Shown here piece by piece: positions 24,225 to 35,601 of a stretch of 64,000 bases of DNA; the first letter of the stretch is position 1; every line of letters begins with the position of its first letter. Below the pieces are notes generated by a model. The model was not told where the DNA came from and did no database searches. It saw only the letters and a program-made list of their open reading frames with translations. Source of the stretch: an uncultured Rhodospirillales bacterium (GTDB lineage Bacteria; Pseudomonadota; Alphaproteobacteria; Acetobacterales; Acetobacteraceae); the NCBI GenBank assembly GCA_903835235.1, contig CAILMF010000079.1, positions 45,901 to 109,900 of the forward strand, given 5' to 3'. The position numbers and the translations under genes are program-made.

Positions 24225-24306
24225 TGGACTTCCTCCTTGAACCCGGGTCTTTGCCCTGGCGCCAAGTATTCGCCCGGTGGCGGCGTGGCGCAACCTGGCC
24301 CGCGCG

Positions 24307-24939
24307 TCAGCGGTCCCGTTGGCCGGGCTGGTAGCCGCCGCCATCGGTCGGGCGCAGCGCCTCGAACAGCTCCGTCACCACGGAGTAGTCGCGGTAGCCG
24401 CAGCGCGCCAGCGGCTGGGCCTTGGCCGTGTCGAACCGGCCGGCGGTGATGTAGGCGTCGTCGATATGCACGCCGATGACCTGGCCGATGATCAGCCAGC
24501 CCTGCAACGCCTTGCCGTCGACATCCTTGAACTGCATGGACTGCACCACCTTGCATTCCAGCGCCGCTGGGGAAGCCGCGACGCGCGGGCACTTCACCAT
24601 GCGGCCAGGCGCCGTTTCCAGCCCGGCGGCCTCGAACTCGCTCTCGCCGGCGGACAGCGCGCCGGAGGAGATGTTCATCGCCTCGAACAGGGCATGGGTG
24701 CAGAGGTTGAAGGTGAACTCGCCGGTGGCGATGGCATTCGCGGCGCTGTGCTTCATGCTTTCGCTGGTGAAGGCCAGCATCGGCGGGTTGCCATGCACCG
24801 CGTTGAAGAAGCTGTAGGGCGCCAGGTTCGGCCGGCCCGCGCTATCGATGCTGCTGATCCATCCTATCGGGCGCGGGGCGATGATGGCCTTGAACGGGTC
24901 GTGCGGCAGGCCGTGGCCCAGGCGGGGTTCGTAGAACAT
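24307..24939 (-). CDS. Flavin reductase family protein (FMN-binding split barrel)
   Basis: About 210 aa. The N-terminus has LPHDPFKAIIAPRPIGWISSIDSAGRPNLAPYSFFNAV (about 11-48), the FMN-binding signature of the flavin reductase-like/DIM6 family. MLAFTSE and GEFTFNLCTH follow, with the subunit-interface strands after them. It probably binds FMN and supplies reduced flavin or acts as an oxidoreductase; the partner is unknown. ATG 24939 has GAGGA upstream. The gene starts ten bases after the stop of the alpha/beta hydrolase gene, so the two form an operon. Confidence 0.88.
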   Translation of the reverse strand: MFYEPRLGHGLPHDPFKAIIAPRPIGWISSIDSAGRPNLAPYSFFNAVHGNPPMLAFTSESMKHSAANAIATGEFTFNLCTHALFEAMNISSGALSAGESEFEAAGLETAPGRMVKCPRVAASPAALECKVVQSMQFKDVDGKALQGWLIIGQVIGVHIDDAYITAGRFDTAKAQPLARCGYRDYSVVTELFEALRPTDGGGYQPGQRDR

Positions 24940-24949
24940 CGGGGAATCC

Positions 24950-25636
24950 TCAGGCGAAGGAGAGCAGCAGCGCGGCCAGCGCATCCGGCGCCGTCACGTT
25001 GGGGCTGTGGCTGGCGTCCAGCGCGTGGAAGCCCCAGGCCGGGTCGTCGCGGAAGCGGTCCGCGAACTGGCGGAAATTGTCGTGCTCCACCTTCTTCGTG
25101 CAGTGGATGTAGCTGCGCGGGAAGCCGGTTGCCGCGCCGGTCAGCCGTATCGGCTGCGTGAAGCAGCGCACCGGTTGATGGCGGCGGCGCGGCGCGATCC
25201 ATGCCAGGTCCTCGGCCGAGACGTCGGGCGCCGAGGGGTTGGGCGGCAGCAGCCAGCCTTCCACCGGCACCACCGCCATGCCGCCGCGGGCCACCAGGTC
25301 GGCCAGGCATTGGCCGTCATTGGGCACGAAGGCGTCCAGATAGACCAGGTGGCGCACAAGGCCGGACATGCGGTCGGCCACGCCGGTCGCGACCATGCCG
25401 CCATAGCTGTGGCCAACCAGGATCACGTCCTCCAGCCCCTCGCAGCTGACGACGCCCAGGATGTCCTGGATGTGGGTCTCCAGGTCCACCAGGGGATGCG
25501 CCAGGTGGGCGCGTTCGCCCAGGCCGGTATAGGTGGGCACCACCAGCTCATGCCCGGCGGCGCGCAGCAGCGGGCGCATCTTCTTCCAGGCCCAGCCGGC
25601 GGACCAGGCGCCGTGGCAGATCAGGTAGGTGGCCAT
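24950..25636 (-). CDS. Alpha/beta-fold hydrolase (plant esterase/EstC-like)
   Basis: 228 aa. [22 protein letters not shown] at the N-terminus carries the HG oxyanion motif, [17 protein letters not shown] (about 71-87) has the nucleophile Ser, [11 protein letters not shown] follows, and the catalytic His is near the end in LDASHSPNV (about 209). The pattern is that of small esterases related to methyl-ester and hydroxynitrile-lyase-type enzymes. There is no signal peptide. It is first in an operon with the flavin reductase and divergent from htpG across a 143-bp gap without other visible features. Confidence 0.88.
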   Translation of the reverse strand: MATYLICHGAWSAGWAWKKMRPLLRAAGHELVVPTYTGLGERAHLAHPLVDLETHIQDILGVVSCEGLEDVILVGHSYGGMVATGVADRMSGLVRHLVYLDAFVPNDGQCLADLVARGGMAVVPVEGWLLPPNPSAPDVSAEDLAWIAPRRRHQPVRCFTQPIRLTGAATGFPRSYIHCTKKVEHDNFRQFADRFRDDPAWGFHALDASHSPNVTAPDALAALLLSFA

Positions 25637-25779
25637 CAGGGGACGCTCGCCGTTGTTGTGGTTGCCGGCAGGCTAAAGGCCTATGTCGCCGGTGCCAATC
25701 CGCCCGCCGCCGGCGGTTGAAATGGCCGGGCCGGCCGCGCATATCGCCGCCGACCCATGTTCGACTGAGGGGAAAGACC

Positions 25780-27615
25780 ATGAGCGAGACGGTGGAACGG
25801 CACGAGTTCGGCGCCGAGGTCGGGCGGCTGTTGGACCTGGTGGTCCATGCGCTCTACTCCGAGCGCGAGATCTTCCTGCGGGAACTGGTGGCCAATGCCG
25901 CCGATGCGGTGGACCGCCGGCGCTTCGAAGGGTTGACCGACCCCGCGGTTTCCCTGCCCGCCGAGGCGAAGGTGCGCGTGGCGCCGGACAAGGAGGCACG
26001 GACGCTGACCATCAGCGACCCCGGCATCGGCATGGCCAAGGCCGAGCTGGTGCAGCATTTGGGCACCATCGCCCGTTCCGGCACGCTGGCCTTCGCGAAA
26101 TCCCTGGCCGAGAGCCAGGCTGCCGACAAGCCGAGCCTGATCGGCCAGTTCGGCGTCGGCTTCTACAGCGCCTTCATGGTGGCGGAGCGGGTGGAGGTGA
26201 CCAGCCGCCGCGCCGGCGCCGAGGAGGCCTGGACCTGGGCCAGCGAGGGCAAGGGCGACTATACCCTGGCGTCGGCGGAACGCGCCGAGGCCGGCACCGA
26301 GATCGTGCTGCACATGAAGGCGGATGCCGAGGAGTTCCTGGAGCCCTACCGGCTGCAGGCCATCATCCGCAAATGGGCCGACCACATCACCATCCCCATC
26401 ACCGTGGCGCGGGATGGCAAGGATGAGCCGGCGAACGAGGGCACCGCGCTGTGGCGCAAGCCGAAGGCCGAGGTGACGGCGGAGCAGCACACCGAGTTCT
26501 ACCGCCACGTCGCGCACAGCTTCGACGAACCCTGGGCTACGCTGCACTGGCGCGCGGAGGGCATGCTGGAGTTCTCCGCGCTGCTCTATGTGCCCGGCAT
26601 GAAGCCGTTCCAGGCGGTGGAGGGCGAGCGCGAGAGCAAGGTGCGGCTGCATGTGCGGCGCATGTTCATCACCGATGACGCCCGGCTGCTGCCGCCCTGG
26701 CTGCGCTTCGTGCACGGCGTGGTGGATACCGAGGACCTGCCGCTGAACGTGAGCCGCGAGATGTTGCAGGCCACGCCGGTGCTGGCGCGCATCCGCAAGG
26801 CCGTCACGTCACGCGTGCTGAGCGAGCTGAAGTCCCGCGCGAGGGACGCCGAGGACTACGCCAAGTTCTGGGAGAATTTCGGCGACCATCTGAAGGAGGG
26901 CGTCTGGGAGGATGCCGAGCATCGCAAGGACGTGGCCGCGCTGCTGCGCTTCCGCTCCTCGGCCGTGGAGGGCCTGACCTCGCTGGCCGACTACATCGGC
27001 CGGATGAAGGAGGGGCAGGACGCGATCTACTTCCTGGCCGGCGACAATGCCGAGACGCTGGCGAAATCGCCGCAGCTGGAAGGCTTCCGCGCCAAGGGTG
27101 TGGAGGTGCTGCTGTTGGCGGACAATATCGACGCCTTCTGGCCGGAGCGCCTGGGAGAGTTTGACGGCAAGAAGCTCGCCAGCATCACCCAGGGCAGTGC
27201 CGACCTTTCCAAGGTGGCCGGCGAGGCCCCGGAAGGCGAGGCGGCCGACGTGACGCAGCTGTTGGCGCGGCTGACGGAGGCGCTGAAGGACGACGTCTCC
27301 GAGGTGCGCGCCACCGACCGCCTGGTGGACAGCGCCGTGGTGCTGGCCGCGGGGCCATACGGCCCGGATTTGCAGATGCAGCGCATGCTGCGCCGCGCCG
27401 GCCGCGCTGGCGGCGCCGGGCTGCCGGTGCTGGAACTGAACCCGCGCCACCCCTTGGTGCGCAAGCTGGCGGCGGGCGTGGCCACCGACACCACGCTGGA
27501 GGAGACCGCCGGGCTGCTGCTGGACCTGGCCCGGGTGCAGGATGGCGACACGCCACGCGACCCCGCCGCCTTCGCCCGCCGCGTCGCCGCCGCCCTGGCG
27601 CTGGAAGCCGGCTGA
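25780..27615 (+). CDS. htpG: Molecular chaperone HtpG (Hsp90)
   Basis: 611 aa, normal for bacterial Hsp90. The N-terminal GHKL ATPase has [30 protein letters not shown] and [14 protein letters not shown]. The middle domain has [11 protein letters not shown], then [18 protein letters not shown]. The C-terminal dimer domain lacks a MEEVD tail, as expected in bacteria. ATG 25780 follows AGGGGAAAGACC. The Ala in ANAADA, where most homologues have SNASDA, is a mild variation. It stands alone and is convergent with the ABC-F gene across a GC hairpin. Confidence 0.97.
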   Translation: MSETVERHEFGAEVGRLLDLVVHALYSEREIFLRELVANAADAVDRRRFEGLTDPAVSLPAEAKVRVAPDKEARTLTISDPGIGMAKAELVQHLGTIARSGTLAFAKSLAESQAADKPSLIGQFGVGFYSAFMVAERVEVTSRRAGAEEAWTWASEGKGDYTLASAERAEAGTEIVLHMKADAEEFLEPYRLQAIIRKWADHITIPITVARDGKDEPANEGTALWRKPKAEVTAEQHTEFYRHVAHSFDEPWATLHWRAEGMLEFSALLYVPGMKPFQAVEGERESKVRLHVRRMFITDDARLLPPWLRFVHGVVDTEDLPLNVSREMLQATPVLARIRKAVTSRVLSELKSRARDAEDYAKFWENFGDHLKEGVWEDAEHRKDVAALLRFRSSAVEGLTSLADYIGRMKEGQDAIYFLAGDNAETLAKSPQLEGFRAKGVEVLLLADNIDAFWPERLGEFDGKKLASITQGSADLSKVAGEAPEGEAADVTQLLARLTEALKDDVSEVRATDRLVDSAVVLAAGPYGPDLQMQRMLRRAGRAGGAGLPVLELNPRHPLVRKLAAGVATDTTLEETAGLLLDLARVQDGDTPRDPAAFARRVAAALALEAG

Positions 27616-27635
27616 ACCCAGGCCAGGCGCCGGGG

Positions 27636-29258
<1,623 letters not shown>

Positions 29259-29385
29259 GGCGGTGCGGGGACTTCAGGCAGTTGCGGCGCGCTTGTGCCA
29301 CGTGCCGCGCCCGCTGCGTAGGCCCGGCTTGCGCCGCGGGTCCGGCTGCGCCTCAATGCCGGCAAAACACGCGGGAGGAACCAAG

Positions 29386-30342
29386 ATGCACCCCAGTCGC
29401 CGCCAGCTATTGGCCGCGCCCCTGCTGCTGGCAGCTCCCGCCGCCCAGGCCGCCTGGCCGGACCGGCCCATCCGCATCATCGTCACCTTCCCCGCGGGCA
29501 CCCAGACCGACATTCTGACCCGGCTCTACAGCCCGGCCCTGGCGCAGGCGCTGGGCCAGCCGGTCATCATCGACAATCGCGGCGGCGCTCAGGGCGTGAT
29601 TGGCATCCGCGCCCTGCTGGCGGCCCCGCCGGACGGCCACACGCTGCTGATGATCGGCGTTTCCACCGGCGCCAGCGCGCCGCACATGATCAAGGACCTG
29701 CCCTATGATCCCTTGCGCGACCTGGTGCCGATCGGCCTGGTGGCGGAGGCGCCCTACCTGCTGATCTGCGACCCGCGCCTGCCGGTGCACAGCGCCGCGG
29801 AGCTGATCGCCTATGCCAAGGCCCGGCCGGGCCAGGCCACCTTCGGCCATGGTGCCCCCAGCCGCCACGTCGCCGGCTCCCTGATGGCCAAGATGGCGGG
29901 GTTCGAGGCGCTGGAAGTGGCGTATCGCGGCCAGCCGGAAGCCACCAACGACTGCGCCGCCGGGCGGCTGACCTACACCATCGCGGACCTGGGCGAGGCG
30001 CTGGTGCAGGCGCGGGACGGCCGGGTGCGGGCACTGGCGGTCACCACCGGGCAGCGTTCCGCCCTGGCGCCGGAGATCCCCTCCTTGGCGGAGACGCTGC
30101 CGGGCTACAACCTCTCGGTCTGGTTCATGCTGGGTGGCGCTGCCGGCCTGCCGCAGCCGGTGGTGGAGCGGATCAACGCCGCGCTGATGCAGGTGATGGC
30201 CGAACCCGGCCTGCGCCAACAGCTGGCGGTGCAGGGGCTGGAGGTCCGCACCCTGCCGCCGGCCGCGCTGCGCACCTTCATGGCCGATGAAGTGGCGAAT
30301 TGGGGCCGCATCATCCGCCTGCTGGACATGAAGCCGGTCTGA
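29386..30342 (+). CDS. Bug-family periplasmic binding protein (tripartite tricarboxylate transporter type)
   Basis: About 318 aa with signal sequence SRRQLLAAPLLLAAPAAQAA. Typical Bug motifs are WPDRPIRIIVTFPAGTQTDILTR (about 24-46), GQPVIIDNRGGAQGVIG (about 57-73), YDPLRDLVPIGLVA (about 110) and AEIPSLAE-like near 245. It binds carboxylic acids in the periplasm. No membrane components (TctA/TctB) are nearby, as is common for Bug proteins in this family of bacteria. ATG 29386 follows GGGAGGA; the upstream extension is a shadow of the ABC-F gene. It lies 54 bp before the GMC gene and is probably co-transcribed. Confidence 0.93.
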   Translation: MHPSRRQLLAAPLLLAAPAAQAAWPDRPIRIIVTFPAGTQTDILTRLYSPALAQALGQPVIIDNRGGAQGVIGIRALLAAPPDGHTLLMIGVSTGASAPHMIKDLPYDPLRDLVPIGLVAEAPYLLICDPRLPVHSAAELIAYAKARPGQATFGHGAPSRHVAGSLMAKMAGFEALEVAYRGQPEATNDCAAGRLTYTIADLGEALVQARDGRVRALAVTTGQRSALAPEIPSLAETLPGYNLSVWFMLGGAAGLPQPVVERINAALMQVMAEPGLRQQLAVQGLEVRTLPPAALRTFMADEVANWGRIIRLLDMKPV

Positions 30343-30396
30343 ACCCCGCTTGCGCTTCCCCCCGCGCCATGGGTCAATCGGCGCGGGGGAAACCAG

Positions 30397-31998
30397 ATGC
30401 AGAGCTATGACTACATCGTTGTCGGCGCCGGTTCGGCCGGTGCCGTCGTCGCCAACCGGCTTTCGGCCGATGCGCGCAACCAGGTGCTGCTGCTGGAAGC
30501 CGGGCCGCCCAGCCACCCCTGGGCGCATATCCCCATCGGCTACGCCAAGCTGCTGACCAACCCGGCGGCGAACTGGCTGTATTCCTCCGAGCCCGAGGCC
30601 GCGACCAATGGCCGCCGCATCCCGGTGCCGCGCGGCCGTATCCTCGGCGGCTCCAGCGCCATCAACGGCCTGGCCTTCGTCCGTGGCCAGGCCCAGGATT
30701 TTGATGGCTGGGCGCAGATGGGCAATCGTGGCTGGAGCCACGAGGACGTGCTGCCCTTCTTCCGCCGGATGGAAAGCTACGAGGGCGAAGGCGACGACAA
30801 GTACCGCGGCCGGGAAGGCCCGCTGCGCGTGACCAATCCGCCGGCCACCGACCCGCTGCTGGCCGCCATCATCCAGGCCGCCGGCCAGGCCGGCATTCCC
30901 CACAACCCCGACTACAACGGTGCCAGCCAGGAAGGCATCGCCATGAGCCAGGCGACCATTGCCAGTCGGCGGCGCATGAGCACGGCGCATTGCTACCTGG
31001 ACCCGGTGCGCCGCCGGCCGAACCTGCATATCGAAACCGGCGCCCTCGCCGAGCAATTGCTGCTGGAAGGTACGCGCTGCGTTGGCGTGCGCTACCGCGT
31101 GGGCGATGACGTGCGGGAGGCCCGCGCCGGGCGGGAGGTGGTGGTCTCTGGCGGCAGCATCAACTCGCCGCAACTGCTGGAACTGTCCGGCATCGGCCAG
31201 CCGGAACGGCTCTCAGCGCTGGGCATCCCGGTGCGCCAGGCGCTGGCTGGGGTGGGCGAAAACCTGCGCGACCACTACGCGCCCCGCACCCGCTGGACGG
31301 TCGCCGCGCGCGGCTACACGCTGAATGATCGCGGGCGGGGCCTGGGCCTGGTGATGCAGGCGATGCGCTACGCCTTCCTGGGTTCCGGCATGCTGGCCGC
31401 GGTGGCAGCGCCGCTGCGCGCCTTCGTGCGGTCCCGCGAAGGGCTGGAAGCGCCCGACCTGTTGTTGGGCTGGGTGCCGATGCTGACCGAGCCTGGCCCG
31501 CGCGGCCCGCGCATCGCCGCGACTTCGGGCATGACCTGCTATGCCCACCCGATGCGGCCGGAAAGCCGCGGCCATATCCACATCACCTCTGCCGATGCGC
31601 GGCAGGCGCCGGCGATCCAGTTCAACTTCCTGTCCTCTCCCATCGATGCGGAGTTGACGGTGAAGGCCATCCGCATCGCCCGCGCCGTGATGACCGCGCC
31701 GGCGCTGGCGGCGCTGGGGGTGAAGGAGACCGCGCCGGGCGAGCCTTTGCAGCGTGACGACGAGATCATCGACTGGGTGAAGCGCGCGGCTGAGACGACC
31801 TACCACCCGGTCGGCACTTGCCGCATGGGGCAGGATTCCATGGCGGTGGTGGACCATGAGCTGCGGGTGCATGGCATCCAGGGGCTGCGCGTCGCCGATG
31901 CCTCGATCATGCCGACGCTGACCAGCGGCAACACCAATGCACCCTCGATCATGATCGGCGAGAAGGCGGCCGACATGGTGCTGCGCGCGGCGGCCTGA
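30397..31998 (+). CDS. GMC family FAD-dependent oxidoreductase (choline dehydrogenase-like)
   Basis: 533 aa. The FAD-binding motif is YDYIVVGAGSAGAVVANRL (about 4-22), GMC signature 1 is GRILGGSSAINGLAFVRG (about 80-97) and signature 2 is GGSINSPQLLELSGIG (about 250-265). The catalytic His is in YHPVGTCRMG (about 470), with Asn in SGNTNAPSIMIGEKAADM (about 510). It oxidises an alcohol to a carbonyl with an unknown natural substrate. There is no signal peptide. It is placed between the Bug protein and the HD protein in one direction, suggesting uptake and oxidation of one compound (inference). Confidence 0.93.
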   Translation: MQSYDYIVVGAGSAGAVVANRLSADARNQVLLLEAGPPSHPWAHIPIGYAKLLTNPAANWLYSSEPEAATNGRRIPVPRGRILGGSSAINGLAFVRGQAQDFDGWAQMGNRGWSHEDVLPFFRRMESYEGEGDDKYRGREGPLRVTNPPATDPLLAAIIQAAGQAGIPHNPDYNGASQEGIAMSQATIASRRRMSTAHCYLDPVRRRPNLHIETGALAEQLLLEGTRCVGVRYRVGDDVREARAGREVVVSGGSINSPQLLELSGIGQPERLSALGIPVRQALAGVGENLRDHYAPRTRWTVAARGYTLNDRGRGLGLVMQAMRYAFLGSGMLAAVAAPLRAFVRSREGLEAPDLLLGWVPMLTEPGPRGPRIAATSGMTCYAHPMRPESRGHIHITSADARQAPAIQFNFLSSPIDAELTVKAIRIARAVMTAPALAALGVKETAPGEPLQRDDEIIDWVKRAAETTYHPVGTCRMGQDSMAVVDHELRVHGIQGLRVADASIMPTLTSGNTNAPSIMIGEKAADMVLRAAA

Positions 31999-32087
31999 CG
32001 GCGGGGTACCGACAAGCCGCAGGGTTGCCCGGCTTCTGCCCCGCGGGCGACGCGGCTATCCTGCGGCGAACCATCGGGGCACCCGCC

Positions 32088-32642
32088 ATGACCGACCCGC
32101 GCCTGACCCACATCGCAGACCTGCTGACCCTGAAGGCCGATGGCAATTACGGGCTTTCCGCCATCAACCAGCGCCAGCACGCCTTGCAGGCAGCCTTGCT
32201 GGCCGAGCAGCAGGGCTGCCCGGAGCCGCTGATTGTCGCCAGCCTGCTGCACGACATCGGCCACATGGTCCACAATCTCGGCGAAAACCCCGCCGAGGCC
32301 GGCGTGGATGACGAGCATGAACGCCTCGGCCATGAATTCCTGATGACAATGTTCGGCCCCGAGGTGACCGAGCCGGTGCGGCTGCACGTGGCGGCCAAGC
32401 GCTACCTCTGCGCCACGGAGGCCGACTACTTCGCCAAGCTGTCGAAGGATTCGGTGCTGAGCCTGTCGCTCCAGGGCGGGCCGATGTCGCCGGCCGAGGT
32501 CGCCGCCTTCGAGGCCCTGCCGCAATATGCCGCCGCGGTACAGCTGCGCCGCTTCGACGAACAGGCAAAAGTAAAAGGCCTGGCCACGCCGGATGTGACC
32601 CACTTCATGCCTTATGTGGCCCGGGCGATCCTGCCGGCCTGA
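32088..32642 (+). CDS. HD-domain protein of the PhnZ-type diiron oxygenase family
   Basis: 184 aa. The diiron ligand pattern is complete: His31, His55-Asp56 (LLHDIGH), His77, His100 (VRLHVAAKRYL) and Asp157. The spacings match those of PhnZ (H34, H58/D59, H80, H104, D161 from memory) almost exactly. The block LQGGPMSPAEVAAFEALP is also typical. Tyr21 matches the gating Tyr24 of PhnZ, but the partner Glu27 position is Ser24 here (YGLSAINQRQHALQ). Canonical members cleave the C-P bond of 1-hydroxy-aminoethylphosphonate. Here no phosphonate genes are near, so the substrate may differ. ATG 32088 gives the family length. Confidence 0.85.
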   Translation: MTDPRLTHIADLLTLKADGNYGLSAINQRQHALQAALLAEQQGCPEPLIVASLLHDIGHMVHNLGENPAEAGVDDEHERLGHEFLMTMFGPEVTEPVRLHVAAKRYLCATEADYFAKLSKDSVLSLSLQGGPMSPAEVAAFEALPQYAAAVQLRRFDEQAKVKGLATPDVTHFMPYVARAILPA

Positions 32643-32741
32643 GCCCGGCGCGACGGCGCCGATTGCCGGCGCCGCCATCCCGGTGTCCACTCCGCCGCAG
32701 CCGCGCGGGAGCAAGCGCCGCGGCATGGGCAGGAGACATCT

Positions 32742-33695
32742 ATGAGCCACGACACCAGCCGCTGGGACCGCAGCGGCCCGATCCGCTATCCCGACCCCGA
32801 TATCCTGGTGCTGGACGAACACTTCCGGCACATCGTGCTGGGCCACGCCGCCATCGAACGCGTGGCCACCGGCTTCCGCTTCACCGAGGGGCCAAGCTAT
32901 TTCGGGGATACGCGGCAATTGCTGTTCGCGGATATCCCGAACGACGCGCTGCTGCGCTGGGACGAGATCACCGGCCAGACCACCACGCTGCGCCAGCCCT
33001 GCGGCAATATCGACGGCAACACGCGCGACCGCGAGGGGCGGCTGATCAGCTGCGAACTCGGCAGCCGCACGCTGACCCGCACCGAGCATGACGGCACCGT
33101 CACCGTGCTGGCCAGCCACTTCCACGGCGTGCAGCTGACCGGGCCGAACGATGTGGTGGTGAGCCGCGACGGGACCATCTGGTTCAGCGACAACGGCGCC
33201 GGCATCCGCGGCAACTACCTGGGCGACAAGGCCGAGCCGGGCCTGCCCTACCGTGTCTACAAGCTGGACCCGGTGACGCGGGAGCTGACCATCGCGGTGG
33301 ACGACATGATCAGGCCGAACGGGCTGTGTTTCTCGCCGGATGAAAAGCGGCTGTATGTGGTGGACACGCCGGCCGCGCCGAAGATCACCCGCGTCTATGA
33401 CATGGTGGACGGCATGCCGAGGAACGGCCGGCTGTTCTTCGACATTCTCCCCGGCTGGGCGGACGGCATCCGCTGCGACATGGAAGGCAATGTCTGGGCC
33501 GCCATTACCGGCGGGCCGGGGCATGACGGCGTGGCGATCGTCGCGCCCGATGGCACGCTGATCGGCCGCATCCTGCTGCCCGAACGCTGCGCCAACCTTG
33601 CCTTCGGCGGGCGCAAGCGGAACCGCCTGTTCATGACCGCGAGCCAGTCGGTCTATGCGCTGTACGTGGAAGCGCAGGGCGTACCGGGGGGCTGA
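32742..33695 (+). CDS. SMP-30/gluconolactonase-family lactonase-like protein
   Basis: 317 aa, six-bladed beta-propeller family. The metal-site Glu is in FTEGPSYFGD (about 48-57), Asn/Asp in LTGPNDVVVSRDGTIWFSDNG (about 132-152) and RPNGLCFSPDEKRLYVVDT (about 189-207), and the Asp in WADGIRCDMEGNVWAA (about 242). Homologues hydrolyse sugar lactones in the cytosol. ATG 32742 has AGGAGA eight bases upstream. It ends the plus-strand group Bug-GMC-HD-SMP-30; a 29-bp hairpin follows. Substrate unknown. Confidence 0.92.
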   Translation: MSHDTSRWDRSGPIRYPDPDILVLDEHFRHIVLGHAAIERVATGFRFTEGPSYFGDTRQLLFADIPNDALLRWDEITGQTTTLRQPCGNIDGNTRDREGRLISCELGSRTLTRTEHDGTVTVLASHFHGVQLTGPNDVVVSRDGTIWFSDNGAGIRGNYLGDKAEPGLPYRVYKLDPVTRELTIAVDDMIRPNGLCFSPDEKRLYVVDTPAAPKITRVYDMVDGMPRNGRLFFDILPGWADGIRCDMEGNVWAAITGGPGHDGVAIVAPDGTLIGRILLPERCANLAFGGRKRNRLFMTASQSVYALYVEAQGVPGG

Positions 33696-33706
33696 AGCCG
33701 GCAAGG

Positions 33707-33735
33707 TTGGGGAGGAAAAAGCATTTCCTCCCCAA
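33707..33735 (+). terminator. Intrinsic terminator after SMP-30 gene
   Basis: TTGGGGAGGAAA (33707-33718) pairs with TTTCCTCCCCAA (33724-33735) around five bases. A T-rich stretch (GCCTTTTTGCGTTTT) follows about 15 bases later. It is eleven bases after the stop codon. Confidence 0.75.
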
Positions 33736-33788
33736 ACCCCACCAATGCCTTTTTGCGTTTTAAGAACTCAAAGAAATAGATGAGGGGT

Positions 33789-33812
33789 CCGGGGAGAATA
33801 CCTTCTCCCCGG
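33789..33812 (-). terminator. Intrinsic terminator after amidohydrolase gene
   Basis: The 10-bp stem CCGGGGAGAA/TTCTCCCCGG with a four-base loop lies two bases past the stop of the minus-strand gene, followed on that strand by a pyrimidine-rich CTATTTCTTT run. It faces the plus-strand terminator at 33707-33735. Confidence 0.75.
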
Positions 33813-33814
33813 CC

Positions 33815-35530
33815 TTATCGCCCGGCGCGCACCAGCTTGCCGGGCAGCGCGCCGGTGTGGACGCCGTTCTCGAACACCGGTACGCCGCTGACGATGGTGG
33901 CGTCGTAGCCATCCACCCGCTGCACCAGGCGGCGGCCGCCGGCCGGCAGGTCGTAGCGCACCTCCGGGATGTGCAGCCGCATGGCGTCGTAGTTGATGAT
34001 GTTGATGTCGGCCTTCTTGCCCACTTCCAGCACGCCGCGGTCGTTGAAGCCGAAGAAATTGGCGGTCTCGCTGGTCTGCCGCTTGACCATGAACTCCAGC
34101 GGCAGCTTCGGGCCGCGGTGCCGGTCCCGCGCCCAGTGGGTGAGCATGTACGAAGGAATGCCGGCATCGATGATGGAGGAACAATGCGCGCCGCCATCGC
34201 CCAGGCCCAGCACCGTCGCCTCATCGGTCAGCATGGTGTGGATGATGTCGTGGTTATCAACATTGTAGCCGGTGACCGGGAAGAACAGGAAATGCGCGGG
34301 GTTTTCCGCCAGGTAGTCGTAGGCAACCTGGTCCGGCGTGCGGCCTTCACGCTCGGCAATCGCGGCAATGCTCTCGCTCGCCGGCGGCTCGTAGTCCGGC
34401 GGGTTGCCCAGCTTGAACATGCGGTGCCAGCGGCGGACGATGTGCTGGCGGAACTGGCTCAGCTTCTTCAGGTATTCCTCGGCCGGCGCTTCGGACAGGA
34501 TTTGCGCGCGCATCGCGGGGTCGCGCATGCGGATCATGCGCTCATCCACCGGCAGCTTCAGCAGCGCCTGGTAGCTCGGGCGGATGCTGAACGGGTTCAG
34601 CGCGGTATCGGCGCCCAGCAGCACGCCCACCGGGCGCCCCGCCACCTGCGCCGTGACCATGGCGCCGGCGGCACGCGCCTTGTGCACGCCTTCCATCAGG
34701 CGCTTCCAACGCTCGTTGTCGGTGGGGCGGTCGGTCAGCAGGAACCAGACCGGGCGGCCGGTATCCTGCCCCAGCTTGGTCATCCAGCCGAGTTCCTCGG
34801 TTTCGATGTCGAAGTCGCTGTTCATGCCGAAGGCGCCGTAGCCCACTTCCCCCAGCGCGCTGCCGATGCCCATCAGCTCATCGACGTGGGAGAAGCGCGA
34901 CGGCACCATGCCGCCGGTCAGCGTCTTGTGGGAATTGGTGCGCGACGTGGTGAAGCCGAAGGCGCCTGCCTGCATGCCCTCCAGCGTCAACCGGCGCATC
35001 TCCGCGATGTCATCAGCGGTCGCCGCTTCCAGGTTGATGGCGCGGTCGCCCATGACATAGACGCGCAGCGGGTGATGCGGGATCTGCGCGGCGATATCGA
35101 TCGTGCGCTCCATCCCTTCCAGCGCGTCGAGGAACTGGGGAAAGCTCTCCCAATTCCACTTCAGCCCTTCGGCCAGGGCGATGCCGGGGATTTCCTCCAC
35201 CGCCTCCATCAGCGCGATCAACTGGCTGTGGTCCGCCTTGCGCACCGGCGCGAAGCCGACACCGCAATTGCCGAACAGGATGGTGGTGACGCCATGCCAG
35301 GATGACGGCGCCAGCATCGGGTCCCAGGTGGCCTGACCGTCATAATGGGTATGCGCGTCCACCCAACCTGGCGTGACGATGCGCCCCTCGGCCTTGAATT
35401 CCCGCCGCCCTGGCCCGGCCTTGCCGCCCACCTGGGTGATGCGGTCGCCATCGACCGCCACATCTCCGACGAAGCCCGGCTTGCCCGTGCCGTCGATGAT
35501 GGTGCCACCGCTGATAACGATGTCGTGCAT
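33815..35530 (-). CDS. D-aminoacylase / N-acyl-D-amino-acid deacylase family amidohydrolase
   Basis: 571 aa. The beta-sandwich ends frame a TIM-barrel amidohydrolase: GGTIIDGTGKPGFVGDVAVDGDRI, then the zinc motif TPGWVDAHTHYDGQATWDP (about 52-70), FGNCGVGFAP with the conserved Cys (about 86-95), a His/Lys-containing middle segment, and GLGDGGAHCSSIIDAG near 440 with the catalytic Asp. The C-terminus GVLEVGKKADINIIN is typical. It would deacylate N-acyl-D-amino acids or hydrolyse a related cyclic amide. There is no signal peptide. It is a single-gene unit with its own terminator, 71 bp from the caspase-like gene. Confidence 0.92.
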   Translation of the reverse strand: MHDIVISGGTIIDGTGKPGFVGDVAVDGDRITQVGGKAGPGRREFKAEGRIVTPGWVDAHTHYDGQATWDPMLAPSSWHGVTTILFGNCGVGFAPVRKADHSQLIALMEAVEEIPGIALAEGLKWNWESFPQFLDALEGMERTIDIAAQIPHHPLRVYVMGDRAINLEAATADDIAEMRRLTLEGMQAGAFGFTTSRTNSHKTLTGGMVPSRFSHVDELMGIGSALGEVGYGAFGMNSDFDIETEELGWMTKLGQDTGRPVWFLLTDRPTDNERWKRLMEGVHKARAAGAMVTAQVAGRPVGVLLGADTALNPFSIRPSYQALLKLPVDERMIRMRDPAMRAQILSEAPAEEYLKKLSQFRQHIVRRWHRMFKLGNPPDYEPPASESIAAIAEREGRTPDQVAYDYLAENPAHFLFFPVTGYNVDNHDIIHTMLTDEATVLGLGDGGAHCSSIIDAGIPSYMLTHWARDRHRGPKLPLEFMVKRQTSETANFFGFNDRGVLEVGKKADINIINYDAMRLHIPEVRYDLPAGGRRLVQRVDGYDATIVSGVPVFENGVHTGALPGKLVRAGR

Positions 35531-35601
35531 GATACCGGTTCCGTTCCCTGCCCTTTGGCGGGATTGAAGGCCCAGGCTCCGCCACGGTCAACCGGGTGCG
35601 C

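Noticed and set aside
32088..32642. Phosphonate degradation cluster
   Set aside because: Only the PhnZ-like HD gene is present; no phn transporter, lyase or dioxygenase gene is near, so the pathway cannot be claimed.
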